From positions 124,001 through 188,000 of the forward strand of contig JAIWND010000035.1 of the NCBI GenBank assembly GCA_025330725.1: DNA of 64,000 nucleotides, read 5' to 3'. The stretch comes from Chlamydoabsidia padenii (Eukaryota; Mucoromycota; Mucoromycetes; Mucorales; Cunninghamellaceae). Positions within the stretch are counted from its first letter, which is position 1; each line of letters starts with the position of its first letter. The translations under genes were made by a program, and so were the position numbers. The notes beneath the pieces are model-generated. The model saw nothing but the letters and a program-made list of their open reading frames with translations. It did no database searches and was not told the origin of the DNA. Positions 11,260-27,400 of this stretch are shown one piece after another.

Positions 11260-12078
11260 CTCACCTATTGTACCAGCGCCAATAGCTATAACCGAACTTG
11301 ATCCAAATGCTTGTAACATACGTAGCACTAATAGAGTGGTATAGTTTGGTGTTAATGATAATCCGATACAAGCCATAACATAGATGAAGATAGTCATCAA
11401 GTAGACTGGGCGCCGACCCCAACTATCTGATAAGCTTCCCCAAAAAGAAGGCGATAACCCCTGAAAGATCATGTACACTGTCACTGTCAAACTAATCAGC
11501 TCAGCGCTGGTTTTTAAATCCTGTTTCATGTCGAGATAATCAAGTAAGTCTTTTTACATATCGATGTTTTCCCACCAGTTTTTTTTTTTTTTTAATCCAC
11601 TTACCACTCGTAATGTATTTAGCACCGGAAAGTAAATATTTGCTGTAAAGGGCGAAATGAAACTGGACATGGCGGCAATCAGGACGATCAGGCTTTTTTG
11701 CTTGGCGGTGAAGATCGAAAATGGCGGGGTTTTAATATCATCAGGGGCGGGTGGTACAAGTGTGGGGGATGGAGTGGAAAAGCCCGAGGAAGTGTGAGGT
11801 GATGGTGATGGAGAAGGTGAAGAGGGAGTAATGATAATCAACTTGTTTGGTGTCGTATTATCAGTGTTGTTTAAAACATGGACCGAGTTATCAACTGTAT
11901 CAGCAGCTACAGAAGAATGGGCGATTGATTCGAGGTCTGAGGTGTACATATCTTGATGATGTTCTATTTGACTTGCTATAACAACTGAAGATGATGAAGA
12001 AGTGGATGATGATGAATCTAATACATGGGGTAATGAGTCTGTGTTTGCAGTGGGCCGATTAAATGGTGTCTGTGACAT
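9682..12078 (-). CDS. MFS multidrug/H+ antiporter, DHA1 type
   Basis: Seven exons (12078-11605, 11520-11265, 11145-11025, 10963-10346, 10268-10117, 10048-9946, 9871-9682) give 637 codons, all joins in frame. A Ser/Thr-rich N-tail of about 125 residues precedes 12 predicted membrane segments. The first is 'LIVLIAAMSSFISPFTANIY'. Motif A is intact in the TM2-TM3 loop ('GSLSDSWGRRPVY'). TM5 carries the glycine/proline-rich motif C ('GSMLGPILGPVLGG'), diagnostic of antiporters. A long cytoplasmic loop separates TM6 and TM7, as in the Tpo/Qdr/Flr DHA1 families. Substrate cannot be assigned. An in-frame ATG at 12150 is an alternative start. Confidence 0.9.
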
Positions 12079-13112
12079 GTTTGTTTTGTCAATTATATAT
12101 CCTAGGACTTGAAAAAACACAGAAACTAGAAAAAAGCAAAAAGGAATCAAAACATTTCAAGTCAAAATGAGGAATTGTACTTGCTTTATAACCATCACAG
12201 GTGATAAAATACTAACGTCATGTGTATGAACAGTTGGTAGATCCTCAAGGCATATATACTTATCTGTAAGGGGAGCATATACACTTTACTCATTTATTTT
12301 TGGAAAGAAAAAAAAACACGCAGGGGGGGAACATCAAGGGGATCTGGACTCTAATATAGGAGAAGGGCAAAAAAGAAATGAAGAAGAAACGATAGGAAAC
12401 ATCCACCCATATGTTCTCTATTTGGGATCATCATCTGGATAATATTTGAACGGTTAAAATGAGGTACAGTTTGTTAAGGTACAGTTCACAAAGAAACTTG
12501 TGGCAAATCTGCATGAATTTCTGATTTTCACACCCCGACTCCGCTCAGTTTCTCTCATAAGATCGACGTTTCTGTGTTGAGGGGATCGGCATATCTTTTT
12601 TTTTTTTTTTTTTACGACCATCATCATGACATGCATTTTAATTGGGTTCATGAATTCTGCAAGATCTTCAAAGAAAACATCCTCCTTTTGTAAAATTTTA
12701 TTATATACAAGCTTTACCGGAGAAACGTTTCCAGTGAAACTATCTCATGCTCCCGCATTGGCACAAAGTATAATTCACAGCGGAGTTTTTTATCATTCTT
12801 TTGTTTGTATAGTGTGGAAAGAACACATATCACCGCATGCAAGGGGGTAGACATTTTTTTATTGGCGGGATCTGATTTCAGTATTAGCTATCGGTGACGC
12901 CAAGTCTCGATATGCTATTGTAAAAAGAGCAAATGATAACAATACAGTAGATGGGCAAGAGTAATATTAAAAGAGCCGGGGAGAGGGGGAGGGGTTACAA
13001 ATAGCATGATAAGTCATCACGAGGTGTACTATATACAAGTAAAATGCAGCATCTTTATTTGATAATCATTTATTCATCAATAACAATCGAGACTAAACTA
13101 AACAAAGCTAAA
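12079..13112. other. Intergenic, nothing recognised
   Basis: The part nearest 12,100-12,300 should contain the transporter promoter. A 'TTGGCGGGATCTGATTTCAG' sequence at about 12,860 resembles the recurrent upstream motif but has no gene close by. There is no convincing coding exon. Confidence 0.35.
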
Positions 13113-14300
13113 CTACATATTATGATGGGCACCATTCTTGTACTGTTGGCCAAACAAAAAGTTCTTGTTAAAAGGAGTCCAGTTCACATACTTCTTTGCA
13201 TCCCCATGATGGTCTAGTAGTCCAGATATAATGTTCAAAGCAAAAGAGATATAATTAGTATAGGAATCTGAAGGTGTTACCCATCATTGCATTTACAATA
13301 CAACCACCATCATCCAAACTTACCATTATAATTGCCAACTAGGATTAACCTTTATCAGAGTAAAAGAAGGGATGAGATTAGTTCAATTTCGGTATGCATT
13401 CCATAAATACATCATCCGTTTTTTGGATCTTACCTACTCCGACAATGCCAAAAAGAGAGATGATTATGCAGTCGTCGCCAGTAATATCCACTACCATACA
13501 ATCGCCATTCAGACCAACAATGACACGCATAAGATAGCATATGTATATACAAATACACAGGTAACAAAGATCCCATCGTTGCCCAATGCATCCTACATAA
13601 AAGAAGAAGTGAGTTTTCTCCTTTTTTGTTTACCTTTGCCTTTTCCTTTTTTTTTTTTTTCTTTTGTGAGTACACTTTACCTTGATGAGTAATGCCTATT
13701 TTTTTTTTTTATAAGCAACCACATAACACCAAAGTCTGTTCATCGGTGTTAGCCACAAATAAAATAGAGCACGCCTACCCGCATTATCCGTGGTGATCGC
13801 CATCATACGGGATTATGTGAATGAATCGTCGCACAGAGAGTCTCCAAATTCTGTCGTCATCAACGTCGATCGTATGCTGAATTATGTATGTATTCCCATG
13901 TCCACCATCTTCTTTTACTATTTTGCCGATTGGTCATACTAGTTCAAGTGGTCATAACACAATAAGGTTAAAACCATACTATTGAATAATGACATGGTGT
14001 GTTTAGCTGTAGATTAGGGACTTGGGGAAAATCCATGTTGTATTTTGCAATACCATTTATATCTATAAGGGACTCAAAACAAACATTGAGTCGAGTAGTT
14101 CAAATTAAATTGAGGTGTGTATTTACCTTTTGAGACAGTGAGGGGGTATGATTCATGCATACTTGTGGTCATGACAGTGGCAACCCTGAGGGTATTCCCA
14201 CGAGCTTTATTTAGTGTTGCACCGATACCAGCATTAATGTGTAAGTCACCCTGAATACCCAATGTGTTGACACCTTTTCCTACTTGACAATAAAGCAACG
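13113..14300 (-). other. Unresolved spliced minus-strand locus (gene or decayed gene)
   Basis: The 3' end looks like real coding sequence. The last exon (13267-13113) reads ...SYTNYISFALNIISGLLDHH... and ends 'VNWTPFNKNFLFGQQYKNG' plus six residues and TAG. A 15-nt exon at 13338-13324 and an exon ending at 13434 join it in frame through GTAAG/CTAG and GTAAG/CAG signals. Further 5', open stretches ('GNTLRVATVMTTSMHESYPL' at about 14,200-14,130) carry plausible splice sites. I could not join all of them without an in-frame stop. I do not recognise the product. It may be an intact gene with several microexons or a degenerating copy. Confidence 0.4.
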
Positions 14301-14702
14301 TCTATAATCGTCAATCCACCTAAAATCTAAAAGAAAAAAAAAAAAAAAAAAAGAGAGAGAGAAGTGAGCCTTAACAAGGAATGAGAGTTGTAGTTTGACA
14401 TATTTACCAGACCCATGAATTTCATAGATTTTCATAGACGTGATCACACCAATGGAAGAGAGTAGACACCAGCACCATTAGTCGCCTCGGAAAGGCCACA
14501 CCGAAAAGCATTTGACGGACTTGTATCAGGGAAGGCCGCCTCCTTGTAAAGGTTTAAAATTGAATTTGTTGGTAAGAGCGTTGCATTACTTTTATGGATG
14601 TCCAAAGTCATACAATGTTAATTCTTGATAACAAATGGATAGTTGGCCTATTATTGGAAAGGAAAGGAAAGGAAAAGAAAGGTTCGGCGGGTTTAGCAAT
14701 AA
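14301..14702. other. Intergenic spacer before PMR1
   Basis: It holds an oligo-A/GA tract at 14,330-14,362 and otherwise unremarkable AT-rich DNA. I see no gene. Confidence 0.3.
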
Positions 14703-14722
14703 TTCAAATTGGCGGGAATTAA
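14703..14722 (+). promoter_or_regulatory. TTCAAATTGGCGGGAATT element
   Basis: It combines TTCAAA and GGCGGGAATT about 255 nt before the PMR1 ATG. The GGCGGGAA core also resembles an E2F/MBF-type site. Role inferred. Confidence 0.3.
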
Positions 14723-14975
14723 AAATCTCTCCAAAACGATCTACCAATAAGATTTCTGAAAGCTTCAGTCACTTCGTATGGAAAGGGGATTCGCTCAAAT
14801 TCACTCCTTCTCCCTTTTTTTTTTTCCTTTGTTTTCTTGCCTTCAATTTACATACAATAGATTGGGGGCATTTTATAAACTTTATCTATTGATTTTATTC
14901 ATTCCTTGACAGAATTGTTTAATCCCTTATTTTTAACACTGTCACAAGGATCCACTCGCAATTAAAACAGCATTA

Positions 14976-18623
<3,648 letters not shown>

Positions 18624-18879
18624 TTTAATATAGACCAACACTATCTCTTTTAACTTCTTCTTTTTTTTGTTTTTTTTTTTGTTTTTACATTCTACACTAC
18701 CCCTCCCTACCTTGGTTTCATTCTCTATTGAACCTTACTGAAAAATTACAATTGGTACACAATGCTTACACATAGAATAGATGGCACCACCACCCTTCCC
18801 CCTTATACATTTATCTACCGCCCTGTTTTTGTCATCATTAGATGCATCCCTTCACCTGTATACCTTCCTCTATACGTTT

Positions 18880-18885
18880 AATAAA
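18880..18885 (+). terminator. AATAAA polyadenylation signal downstream of PMR1
   Basis: AATAAA sits about 260 nt after the PMR1 stop in a T-rich region. Confidence 0.3.
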
Positions 18886-19374
18886 GACTTTGTATTAAAA
18901 ATAAACCTAAATTTGTTACAAATCTTTCATACATGTCATTTGAAAACATCAAAACTTCCAATCCCTTGTTTTTAAACACCGCGATTCATGCACTTTAAAG
19001 TATTGTTGGTTAAAAGAGAGAAAAAAAAAAGTGATAAAAGTAGTTGCGTCTTTATTTCATTTCTAGAGAGAGGATTCATGCAGTCATTCTATTTTAGATG
19101 GACGGAAAAATAACATCCCCACCTCATTCATATGGACTCTGACTAGGGCAGTTCGTGTGGGAGTGATATTGAAGTAATTAGACGGAATTTTAAAATAATA
19201 TGGCTTCTAACAAACATACGAACTCCTTGTATCGACAAATCCTCGTCTTCCAAACAAAACAAGAACGATGGTGATTGTGGTGTCGATGAAAAGACGGCGC
19301 GCCCAGTGGGGCACCGTTATTTTTGCTGTACAGTACAGCAGAACCCCGTATATGGTAATAGGTGGTGCAGTCAG

Positions 19375-19610
19375 TTTGAAAAATCCCTCCTACTAAGATT
19401 TGGGTAAGAGTACTGCTCGCTCAATTGTAAACAGACGCTAATGATTAAAGTGGTAATGTGGACACTATAGCATATTTTCAACCCAAGTCACCGCAAAACC
19501 AAACTCCAAGACACCCTTGTGTCAGTATGATCAAGATTGTGATGACTTTTACCAGTCATTTGTAAGAAGAAGAAAAAAGTACGAGGAGGAACCAGACAAA
19601 TACTCTTTTA
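19375..19610 (+). repeat. Dispersed repeat element, copy at 19.4 kb
   Basis: It contains the hallmark blocks of the family seen at 1.3-2.1 and 48.0-48.6 kb: GCTAATGATTAAAGTGG, 'GTGGACACTATAGCATATTT', 'CCTTGTGTCAGTATG', and 'AAAAAGTACGAGGAGGAACCAGAC'. It is a single, diverged unit. Confidence 0.6.
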
Positions 19611-20465
19611 TTTCCCGAAATTCATGCAAACGACCTCGATACCTATCTATTTGTCATCCCAAATCGACCTTTATCTATATAGATGGATATAGCGATTATG
19701 AGTAGCTACAGGTCAATACCGCAATGTTGTAATTTATATGGAACCGATACTGGTGCCACAAAGGCGTACATACTGTATAACCAACGGTGACATCAATCGA
19801 TACATTGCAATACAGGCCAATGCAGGCGGTAAAGATAGTAGCAATACATATAGACAGTAGAAACACATATAGTACTCATCTAAATTAATAAAAGACACCC
19901 AGATAAAATAAAGGCATTTATATATACATCAATACATATAGATAAAATTGAGGTATGCAGTGAAGACATGTAGATGTATCAAGGTTATTGTACATATTTA
20001 TTTAAAAACCGCCCCCTTTCGAATCCATATATGGGAATGGAAAGTCCAGCAAAAAAAACCGTATAATGTTCATTACTCCTGTCCAGTTTTAAGACAGTAA
20101 AGGGTAGTGAATAAGATAAGTGATTTTATTTAATAAGATTATACAGATATTTATAATATATGCTCTATGGGGATAAGGGATAATAACCAACAAAATGTGA
20201 CAATATAATAAAAACTACTGTAATAATATAAAAAAGCCAGTTCACCATTTCCACAGGAGTGTAGACAAAGAATTTCGCCAGGGATTTTTATCTTGTCATC
20301 CATTGCTGTGCTTGTGTTGCAAAAGTTGGGAATATGGTCCGTCGTTGTCGTTCCAAGTAGGTGTTGGACAAGATCTCGTCCTTCATGAAGTTACTTCCCA
20401 CATTACATAAAACAAGTATGCACAGCAATCAACAAAAATCCAAACCCTACAACCAGAAGAAGTGT
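19611..20465. other. Intergenic, nothing recognised
   Basis: AT-rich sequence. I see no reading frame with support and no RNA gene. Confidence 0.35.
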
Positions 20466-20469
20466 GATT

Positions 20470-22620
20470 AGTAACATTGTCTTTTCTTTTCTTTTTCTTC
20501 TTTACTTACTTCGTACCAGAAGCAAAGAAAGACCATACACCACCAGAGAAAACAATCAAGAAAGAAAGCCCAACCATAATACATGAAGACAAGCCTACAA
20601 TAAGAACAAGAAGTGTGATTAGTAACATTGTCTTTTCTTGTTTTTTTTTTTTTTACTTACAATAATGTTCCCATAAACATTACACATCATGATCCATCCC
20701 CAAGAATCAAATGGAGCGCCGTAACTGGTGGCTAGTGCAACATGCCCGAGAATAGGTAGATCCACATTAATGCTTCAACATACCAGACATCCCGCTTTAC
20801 CAGCACAACCCATTCGCCAGCAGATCCAGGTGTGGAACAGGACACGATGTCGCCTACGTCCTGCCACGGCAAAAAGGCTAGGCCTAATCGCTATTCTACA
20901 CAAAGGTAGCCGCCTCGCAAAATCTGCCAACTTATCCATTTGATTACTAACAGGAGACTTCACATATCAGGGACAAAGAGAGATCATGCACCACAAGTGA
21001 CAACAAACATCGAAGGCAAGTAACAATACCGGAAGACAAGCCTGCAATACGAGCAAGAAGTGTGATTAGTAACCTTGCCATTTCATGTTTTTTTTTCTTT
21101 GCTTACAATAAAGTACCCATAATTATTGTTCATCATGATCCATCTTCAAGAATCAAATGGAGCGCCGTAACTGGTGGCTAGTGCAACATGCCCGAGAATA
21201 GGTAGATCCACATTAATGCTTCAACATACCAGACATCCCGCTTTACCAGCACAACCCATTCGCTAGCAGATCCAGGTTTGGAACAAGACACGATGTCGCC
21301 TACGTCCTGCCACGGCAAAAAGGCTAGGCCTAATCACTATTCTACACAAAGGTAGCCGCCTCGCAAAATCTGCCAACTTATCCATTTGATTACTAACAGG
21401 AGACTTCACATATCAGGGACAGAGAGAGGTCATACACCACAAGTGACGATAAACATGGTAGGTAAGTAACAATACATGGAGACAAGTCTGTAATAAGAGC
21501 AAGAAGTGTGATTAGTAACATTGTCTTTTCATGTTTTTTGCTTCTTCTTTACTTACTTCGTACCAGATACAAAGAGAGACCACAAAACACCAGAGACAAC
21601 AATCAAGGAAGAAAGCACAACCATAACGAATGAAGACACGCCTGCAATAAGAGCAAGAATTGTGATTAGTAACATTGTCTTTTCTTGTTTTTTTTTTTCT
21701 TTACTTACCATAAAGTACCCATAAACATTGTACATCATGATCCATCTCCAAGAATCAAATGGAGCGCCGTAACTGGTGGCTAGTGCAACATGCCCGAGAA
21801 TAGGTAGATCCACATTAATGCTTCAACATACCAGACATCCCGCTTTACCAGCACAACCCATTCGCCAGCAGATCCAGGTGTGGAACAGGACACGATGTCG
21901 CCTACGTCCTGCCACGGCAAAAAGGCTAGGCCTAATCGCTATTCTACACAAAGGTAGCCGCCTCGCAAAATCTGCCAACTTATCCATTTGATTACCAACA
22001 GGAGACTTCACATATCAGGGACAGAGAGAGGTCATACACCACAAGTGACGATAAACATAGAAGGCAAGTGACAATACAGGAAGACAAACCTACAGTAAGA
22101 GCAAGAAGTGTTATTAGTAATCTTGTCTTTCCATGTTTTTGTTTCTTGTTTACTTACTTTGTATCAGAAGCAAAGAGAGACCATACACCACCAGAGAAAA
22201 CAATCAAGAAAGAAAGCCCGACCATAATGCATGGAGAAAAACCTGCAATAAGACCAAGAAGGATAATTAGTAACATTGTCTTTTCATGTTTTTTTTTTCT
22301 TTACTTACCATAAAGTACCCATGAACATTACACATCATGATCCATCCCCATGAATCAAATGGAGCGCCGTAACTGGTGGCTAGTGCAACATGCCCGAGAA
22401 TAGGTAGATCCGCAATAATGTTTCAACATACCAGACATCCCGCTTTACCAGCACAACCCATTCGCCAGCAGATCCAGGTTTGGAACAGGACACGATGTCG
22501 CCTACGTCCTGCCACGGCAAAAAGGCTAGGCCAAATCACTATTCTACACAAAGGTAGCCGCCTCGCAAAATCTGCCAACTTATCCATTTGATTACTAACA
22601 GGAGACTTCACATATCAGAG
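20470..22620 (-). repeat. Four-unit tandem array with conserved splice-like and coding-like signals
   Basis: A unit is repeated four times. The GTGGCTAGTGCAACATGC marker sits at 20728, 21174, 21776 and 22376, giving spacings of 446, 602 and 600 nt; the shortest unit lacks about 150 nt. The core of roughly 290 nt is almost identical in all copies. On the minus strand it reads through 'ATSYGAPFDSWRWIMM' with in-frame neighbours. Three units also carry a conserved hydrophobic frame of about 40 residues of the type MLLIT..L..I.G.SS..MV.LS.LIV.SG..WS.F.S.TK. Repeated GTAAGTAAAG and TTGCAG signals suggest introns, but splicing there breaks the hydrophobic frame. It may be a tandem gene or exon duplication, possibly of a membrane protein, or a minisatellite-like element. 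Confidence 0.7.
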
Positions 22621-23138
22621 GCAAAGAGGGAGCATAAACCTAGTGTAAATAATTAACAATTCAGTTAGAGTATAAAACAGTAACAACTTTGGCAGGGTAT
22701 CATTCAAGATGCATTGACTTACCTTTATGACCAGAGTCACAATAAGAGAGAGGAAGCCATGAGATTACATCCACCAGAAAACAGGTTTTTCATATAGACA
22801 GCCATTAGGTGATTCATTGATTACTTTTGTGTGAATTAATCCATCTTGTAATCGTGGCCAGGAATAGGAATGAGTGCGGGGGACAACTTGTCTGTCAAGC
22901 ACAGGTTCTTGGAGGGGGGTTTGTTTAAAGGGGAGGTTTTTGTATAGGGAAGTCTAAACAAAAAAAGAAGAGGAAAGAGAAGGAAAGAAAAGGAATTTTA
23001 GAAATCGCGTTTTTATAGTTGGCAATGTGACGGGATTTTAATAACTTCGCGGAAAAGCATTTGCTTTTTCTTTGTCTTCCCATTCCAAAGGCATTCAACT
23101 TGGTCCTCTTCAACAGGAAACTCTTATTGTTGTAATGA
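22621..23138. other. Intergenic flank of the tandem array
   Basis: On the minus strand a short segment ending 'GHK|GTAAG' at about 22,720 splices plausibly to the array edge, where 'CSLFASDM' matches the 'WSLFASDTK' frame in the neighbouring unit. This may be the 5' end of the array gene. There is nothing else I can support. Confidence 0.3.
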
Positions 23139-23540
23139 TTGGATGATGAAGATAAACAAAAAGAGGTGACGAAGCAACTGACTGTGGTAGTAATGGGCTC
23201 TCTTGGAAATTATCCAAACAGGATCAACACGGCAAAGGTAAAAGAAAGGCACAAAGAGAAAGTGGTAGTAATGTATACAGTCTCTTTCTTCTTGGACAAT
23301 CACCTTATCCGAGGCTCTAATACTAATGCTTTTCAATTCTTCTTGATGTAGAATCGATGCCTACCAGTTGACCCTGGACGAATCTCTTTTTTGGCTGATA
23401 GAACAAACTGGGAAAAAGGACGACCTTCTCTGAATGGAATGCAATAGGCTTTGGTTGAAAAGAAGAATAATGCTATTGCAAACGCGGTAGACATTGTGGG
23501 TTTACTGGGTGGTCAAGTGCGACAATGGTACAGCTCTTGA
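23139..23540 (+). other. Candidate spliced coding fragment, unrecognised
   Basis: A frame from ATG 23139 runs to AAG at about 23,238, then a GTAAAA donor. After an acceptor near 23,351 the text 'NRCLPVDPGRISFLADRTNW' continues. After a possible stop or second acceptor, 'NAIANAVDIVGLLGGQVRQW' follows to a stop. The amino acid composition looks coding, but I recognise no family and the middle junction is ambiguous. It could be a small gene or a remnant. Confidence 0.3.
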
Positions 23541-23799
23541 TTGCAACTGGGGATATATTTGGATGTCAAATCAATCATTGATCCAATAGTGGTAGATTAG
23601 TTTTAGATTAGTTTTATTGTATATATAGTGTTATATTTAATCTTAATGTCAATAAAGTCTTGTTTATCATATATTTGCTGATTAATATAAATACGTTCAT
23701 CAATGAAGGTGTTTCTATCATAAATGATTTATGAAACACGATGGATAATACCTATATACATGATGAATCGTGTATAGTTCATGCTTTTTTTTCCCGTGC

Positions 23800-24070
23800 A
23801 ACCGAAATTAGCTGAACAGCTAAAATAACCCTGGGTTAACCTCAATTGATGTTGTTATTTCTACTGCTGTTGCTGTTGTTGGAGATGTTGGTGTTGGCAG
23901 TATTGATCCATAAAGGGACTTGGTACAATGACTATTATATAAAGTTTGTTGTAAATAGGCCAAGGTAAGCTCATGTTCACTTTTGTCACGACATCGCTTG
24001 TGCATTGAGGCAGTAGAGCTCTCTAAAGATTCAAGGCAAAGGGTAAGCGGTGTTTGGATCAAGTTTGCTC
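23800..24070. repeat. Diverged copy of the 32.7-33.7 kb tandem repeat unit
   Basis: It shares 'GGGACTTGGTACAATGACTATTATATAAAGTTTGTTGTAAATAGGC' style sequence (given here in part) and 'GCAGTAGAGCTCTCTAAAGATTCAAGG' blocks with the units at 32.69-33.68 kb. It lies in the same orientation as that array and is a single, diverged unit. Confidence 0.5.
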
Positions 24071-24440
24071 TTATCTGTCAATTTATTCTACATCAATATT
24101 TGCTTGAGGGGATTTGATATTTGTAGTCATGCGGGGAGGTTTATCATCGAAGACAACATCTTTACAAAGTTTCGTATGATGAAAACCCCACCGGTATTGA
24201 ATAGTATTAAGTTGATCCACATGGTCGGCTTGGCCAACCCGATTCCTAGAGCCAAAACAAACAAATGATTTCAAGCCAATGATTTACTTTATTATAACAG
24301 CGTAAACATACAAACAATAACAAATTTATATATATCTAAATGTGTGTATAAAGGAAGAGATAAAGATAAAATAAAAAATAAAAAAACAATGATACAGTTT
24401 AGATAGGTAGAGTAGGATATATGGGTACGGGGGAGAGCTA

Positions 24441-27400
24441 TCAAGATCCAGAAGAATGAGGTGGAGGGGACGGTGGCACCGATACATTTGACACAAATGT
24501 AGCATTCAGGGACGTAGGAGGAGTGACAACAAAAGAAGAATGTCGCAAGTGTTCGTTGTTGTTAGACCGGAGTTTTTGTTTGCCGGTTCGTAAAGCTTCC
24601 CAATCTTGCCATTTTCGCATTACCAATCGAGATGAATCGAATACCCCGTTGGCATCATCTTGTCCCCCTTTACCTTTTTCTTCGCCCACTACAACACGTG
24701 TAGCACCCCATGAGAAATCATCAAAGTGCCAAAATGAGTAGATGGGTAGAATAAAGTTCCACACAGGAATGGCACAGATGTATACTATATAAGAGTTAAA
24801 AGTAAGATGATGGTCAGTACATTATCCTTTGGTCGGGTTTGATCACTATATATCATGAACTTACTAATCATCCAACAGACATAAATAAATTTGCGAGTAG
24901 TAATGACAATGAGGACCCCAGGTAAACCAAGAATAGCCGCCAAAAGACCAATAGATTGCCATTGAGGATTACCAGATACAGCAGCGGAAACAATCAAGTA
25001 AATGGTCATCACCACAGCGCAAGGTAGTACCTATGATAAAGACAAACATCCAGTTAGTTATTTTTATTCCTAAAAACATGAGCAAAAGATTTACCAAAGT
25101 TCCAACCAGATCAATGAAAATAGAGAATTGCATGGACAAGCAAGCAATACCGCAAAGATCAGATACCAAGACTAGTTCCATTAGATTGTGCACTGTTGAA
25201 TTAATCCATCGTCGTCGTTGAGATAAAAGCACCATGAATTCATCAGGCTATATTCATAATATAACATGGTTAGATCGCCTCTTTTCCTTTCTCCCCCCCC
25301 CACTTACCACCACAGTTTTGCACATGGCTTGAGGCACAAACATCATTTGACGGTGAGGGAAGGTGCGTAGCATTAAAGTCGACAAAAACCGGTCTTCTCC
25401 AAGTAGTAAAAGATTCTTGTCGTGTAGTGTCGTTACCACATTTTGATTGTATTCCAACACCACATCAGGATTTGCCAAGATTGGGACCCATGCACCATTC
25501 TTTGGAGCTTTAATTCGATACATACTGAAGCAGCCAGGGAGACATGTTACAATTCCGAATAAAGATTCAAAAGCCTTGGCGTAATGATGTGAGATGTAGT
25601 ATTCAAAGACTTGGATCGCAGTAACCCCTAATGAAGGAAAAAAAAAAGTGTGAGTACATATTTATTTATTTTTGTGGAGGCAATTCTATTTACATGATGT
25701 TGTCTTGTTTGCGATTCTTGTTTCACCGCATAAACCCATAATTGTAATGTCGTTCGCCATTGCTGCCACCATGTATGTCAATGCATCTGGTAGTACCTTT
25801 GTATCAGCATCCACCATAAGGACCAATTCAAATTTATCTGGCGTTACCCCTTCCATTAGTGAAGTCATCTTCCAAAAGATATCATAGTCGAGTTCAGATA
25901 GTCGGTCGTGGAAGAGCACTCGTTGAAAGAAGGACATCAAGATGACCTAAAAATAGAAAAAAGAGGTTACTTTAGTCAGCTGTCAATCACACCCATCCAT
26001 CTTTTGTTCTAGTTCTCTACCTGAGAATCCCGTTTTCCTCGATTACCAGGCTTGGCTGCTGATTGTTCTTCCGGTGTCCCACATTTGACAATGGTGATGC
26101 ATGGAACTCCTTTGTAGTGACCTGCATACTAATGTTAAAGGTAAAGAGATTAGATGGTTTCATTGTTTTATAAACTTTTTTTTGGGAGGGGGAGGAAGGG
26201 ACTTACAACTTTGGCCATGTTGAGTTGTTTTTCACCATCAGCAACAGCAAGATAACTAACAGGGGCAGGGTCGGCCATACTTGAATCAATGTCCATCATG
26301 TCCACTACAATATCTGGCGTTGATTTCGATTCACCAGCGCCAACAATAAGACCATCAGCAATAACAAAAAATATCTATACAAAGCAGATTTAAATCATTA
26401 GTTTATCATGTTGAATGTGTAAGAAGGAAGTTTATACCTTGTGTTTATTTGAGTAAGTTGTTTCGGCCAAACTGTCCATCGTGATACGCAAGCCTTCTTC
26501 ACCTTCAGAATAGCAAGTAACCAGCATACAAGTGTAAAGTTCGCTTTGCACAATCTCCGAAGATACCAATTCATGGCTTTGTTGATGAGGAAGAGGATAT
26601 GCAGGCGTGTTTATGGAAGACGTTGATCGAGAGGTGGCCAAAGTGGAAGTTGAATAAAGTTGTACTTGATTACTGGATGGATATAGTGGCAAATTGTTGC
26701 TGCTTGGGTTGATTACATTGACAGATGAGTGGCGATGAGTGTTCCCATTAGTATTATGCAAGAATGGTGGTGGTGGTGAGAGAGTAGTTGATGCAGGTCG
26801 TTGTAAAGTAGTCGAAGAGTTAAATACAGAAGATGACCGAGGTGATGGATACTTGGGAACTTGATGTGTGGTGGTATGGGTGAAAACACCAGAGCCTGCG
26901 CCTTGAAGAGACCCCTTTTGTTGTGAGTTCATGTTGGCGGATGAGTAATTTCGCATAGAATAATTGTTGTAAGGACCGCGAATATGATTTTTGGGGTCAG
27001 CATTCCCCCCTTGGACAGAGCGCCATGCCAGCCAATTAGATCGACCACCAGGTTTGACCAAAAGACGAGAAATTACCCATTGGAATAGAATAGCCATCAA
27101 GTATCGGAAAACAATCATGGAGATAATGACTGCAAATATGATATTCATAATGATATTGGAAGCAATACATCCACCAGAGTCCGTTTGCATCACCCCAACC
27201 CCAAATCGAGCAATTGCACAGTTCATCACATCTTTGCCATTCTTGTAATAGAGTATCGCATAAGATCCATCCTTGTTGATCGCATTGTTAAACACCTTTT
27301 CAATCTGTGGGCCAAAGGTTCCAACAGGGTAGTTGTTGAAGTACCTTGTCATATTCACCACTATATAATATGATAATAAAGAATTAGATCGACTTGATAG

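Noticed and set aside
10795..11301. Plus-strand frame of 168 codons
   Set aside because: It overlaps exons and introns of the MFS transporter on the other strand and contains intron-derived homopolymers.
13430..14300. Resemblance to the exosome subunit Rrp40
   Set aside because: Short stretches such as VIVGLNGD and FVANTDEQT recalled Rrp40 S1/KH segments. They lie in different frames, partly inside likely introns, and the well-formed C-terminal exon does not match Rrp40.
20728..22591. Repeated 71-codon plus-strand frames beginning at GTG
   Set aside because: They lack an ATG and are antisense to a possible minus-strand reading. They are identical simply because the array core is nearly identical, so the repetition is no evidence of coding.
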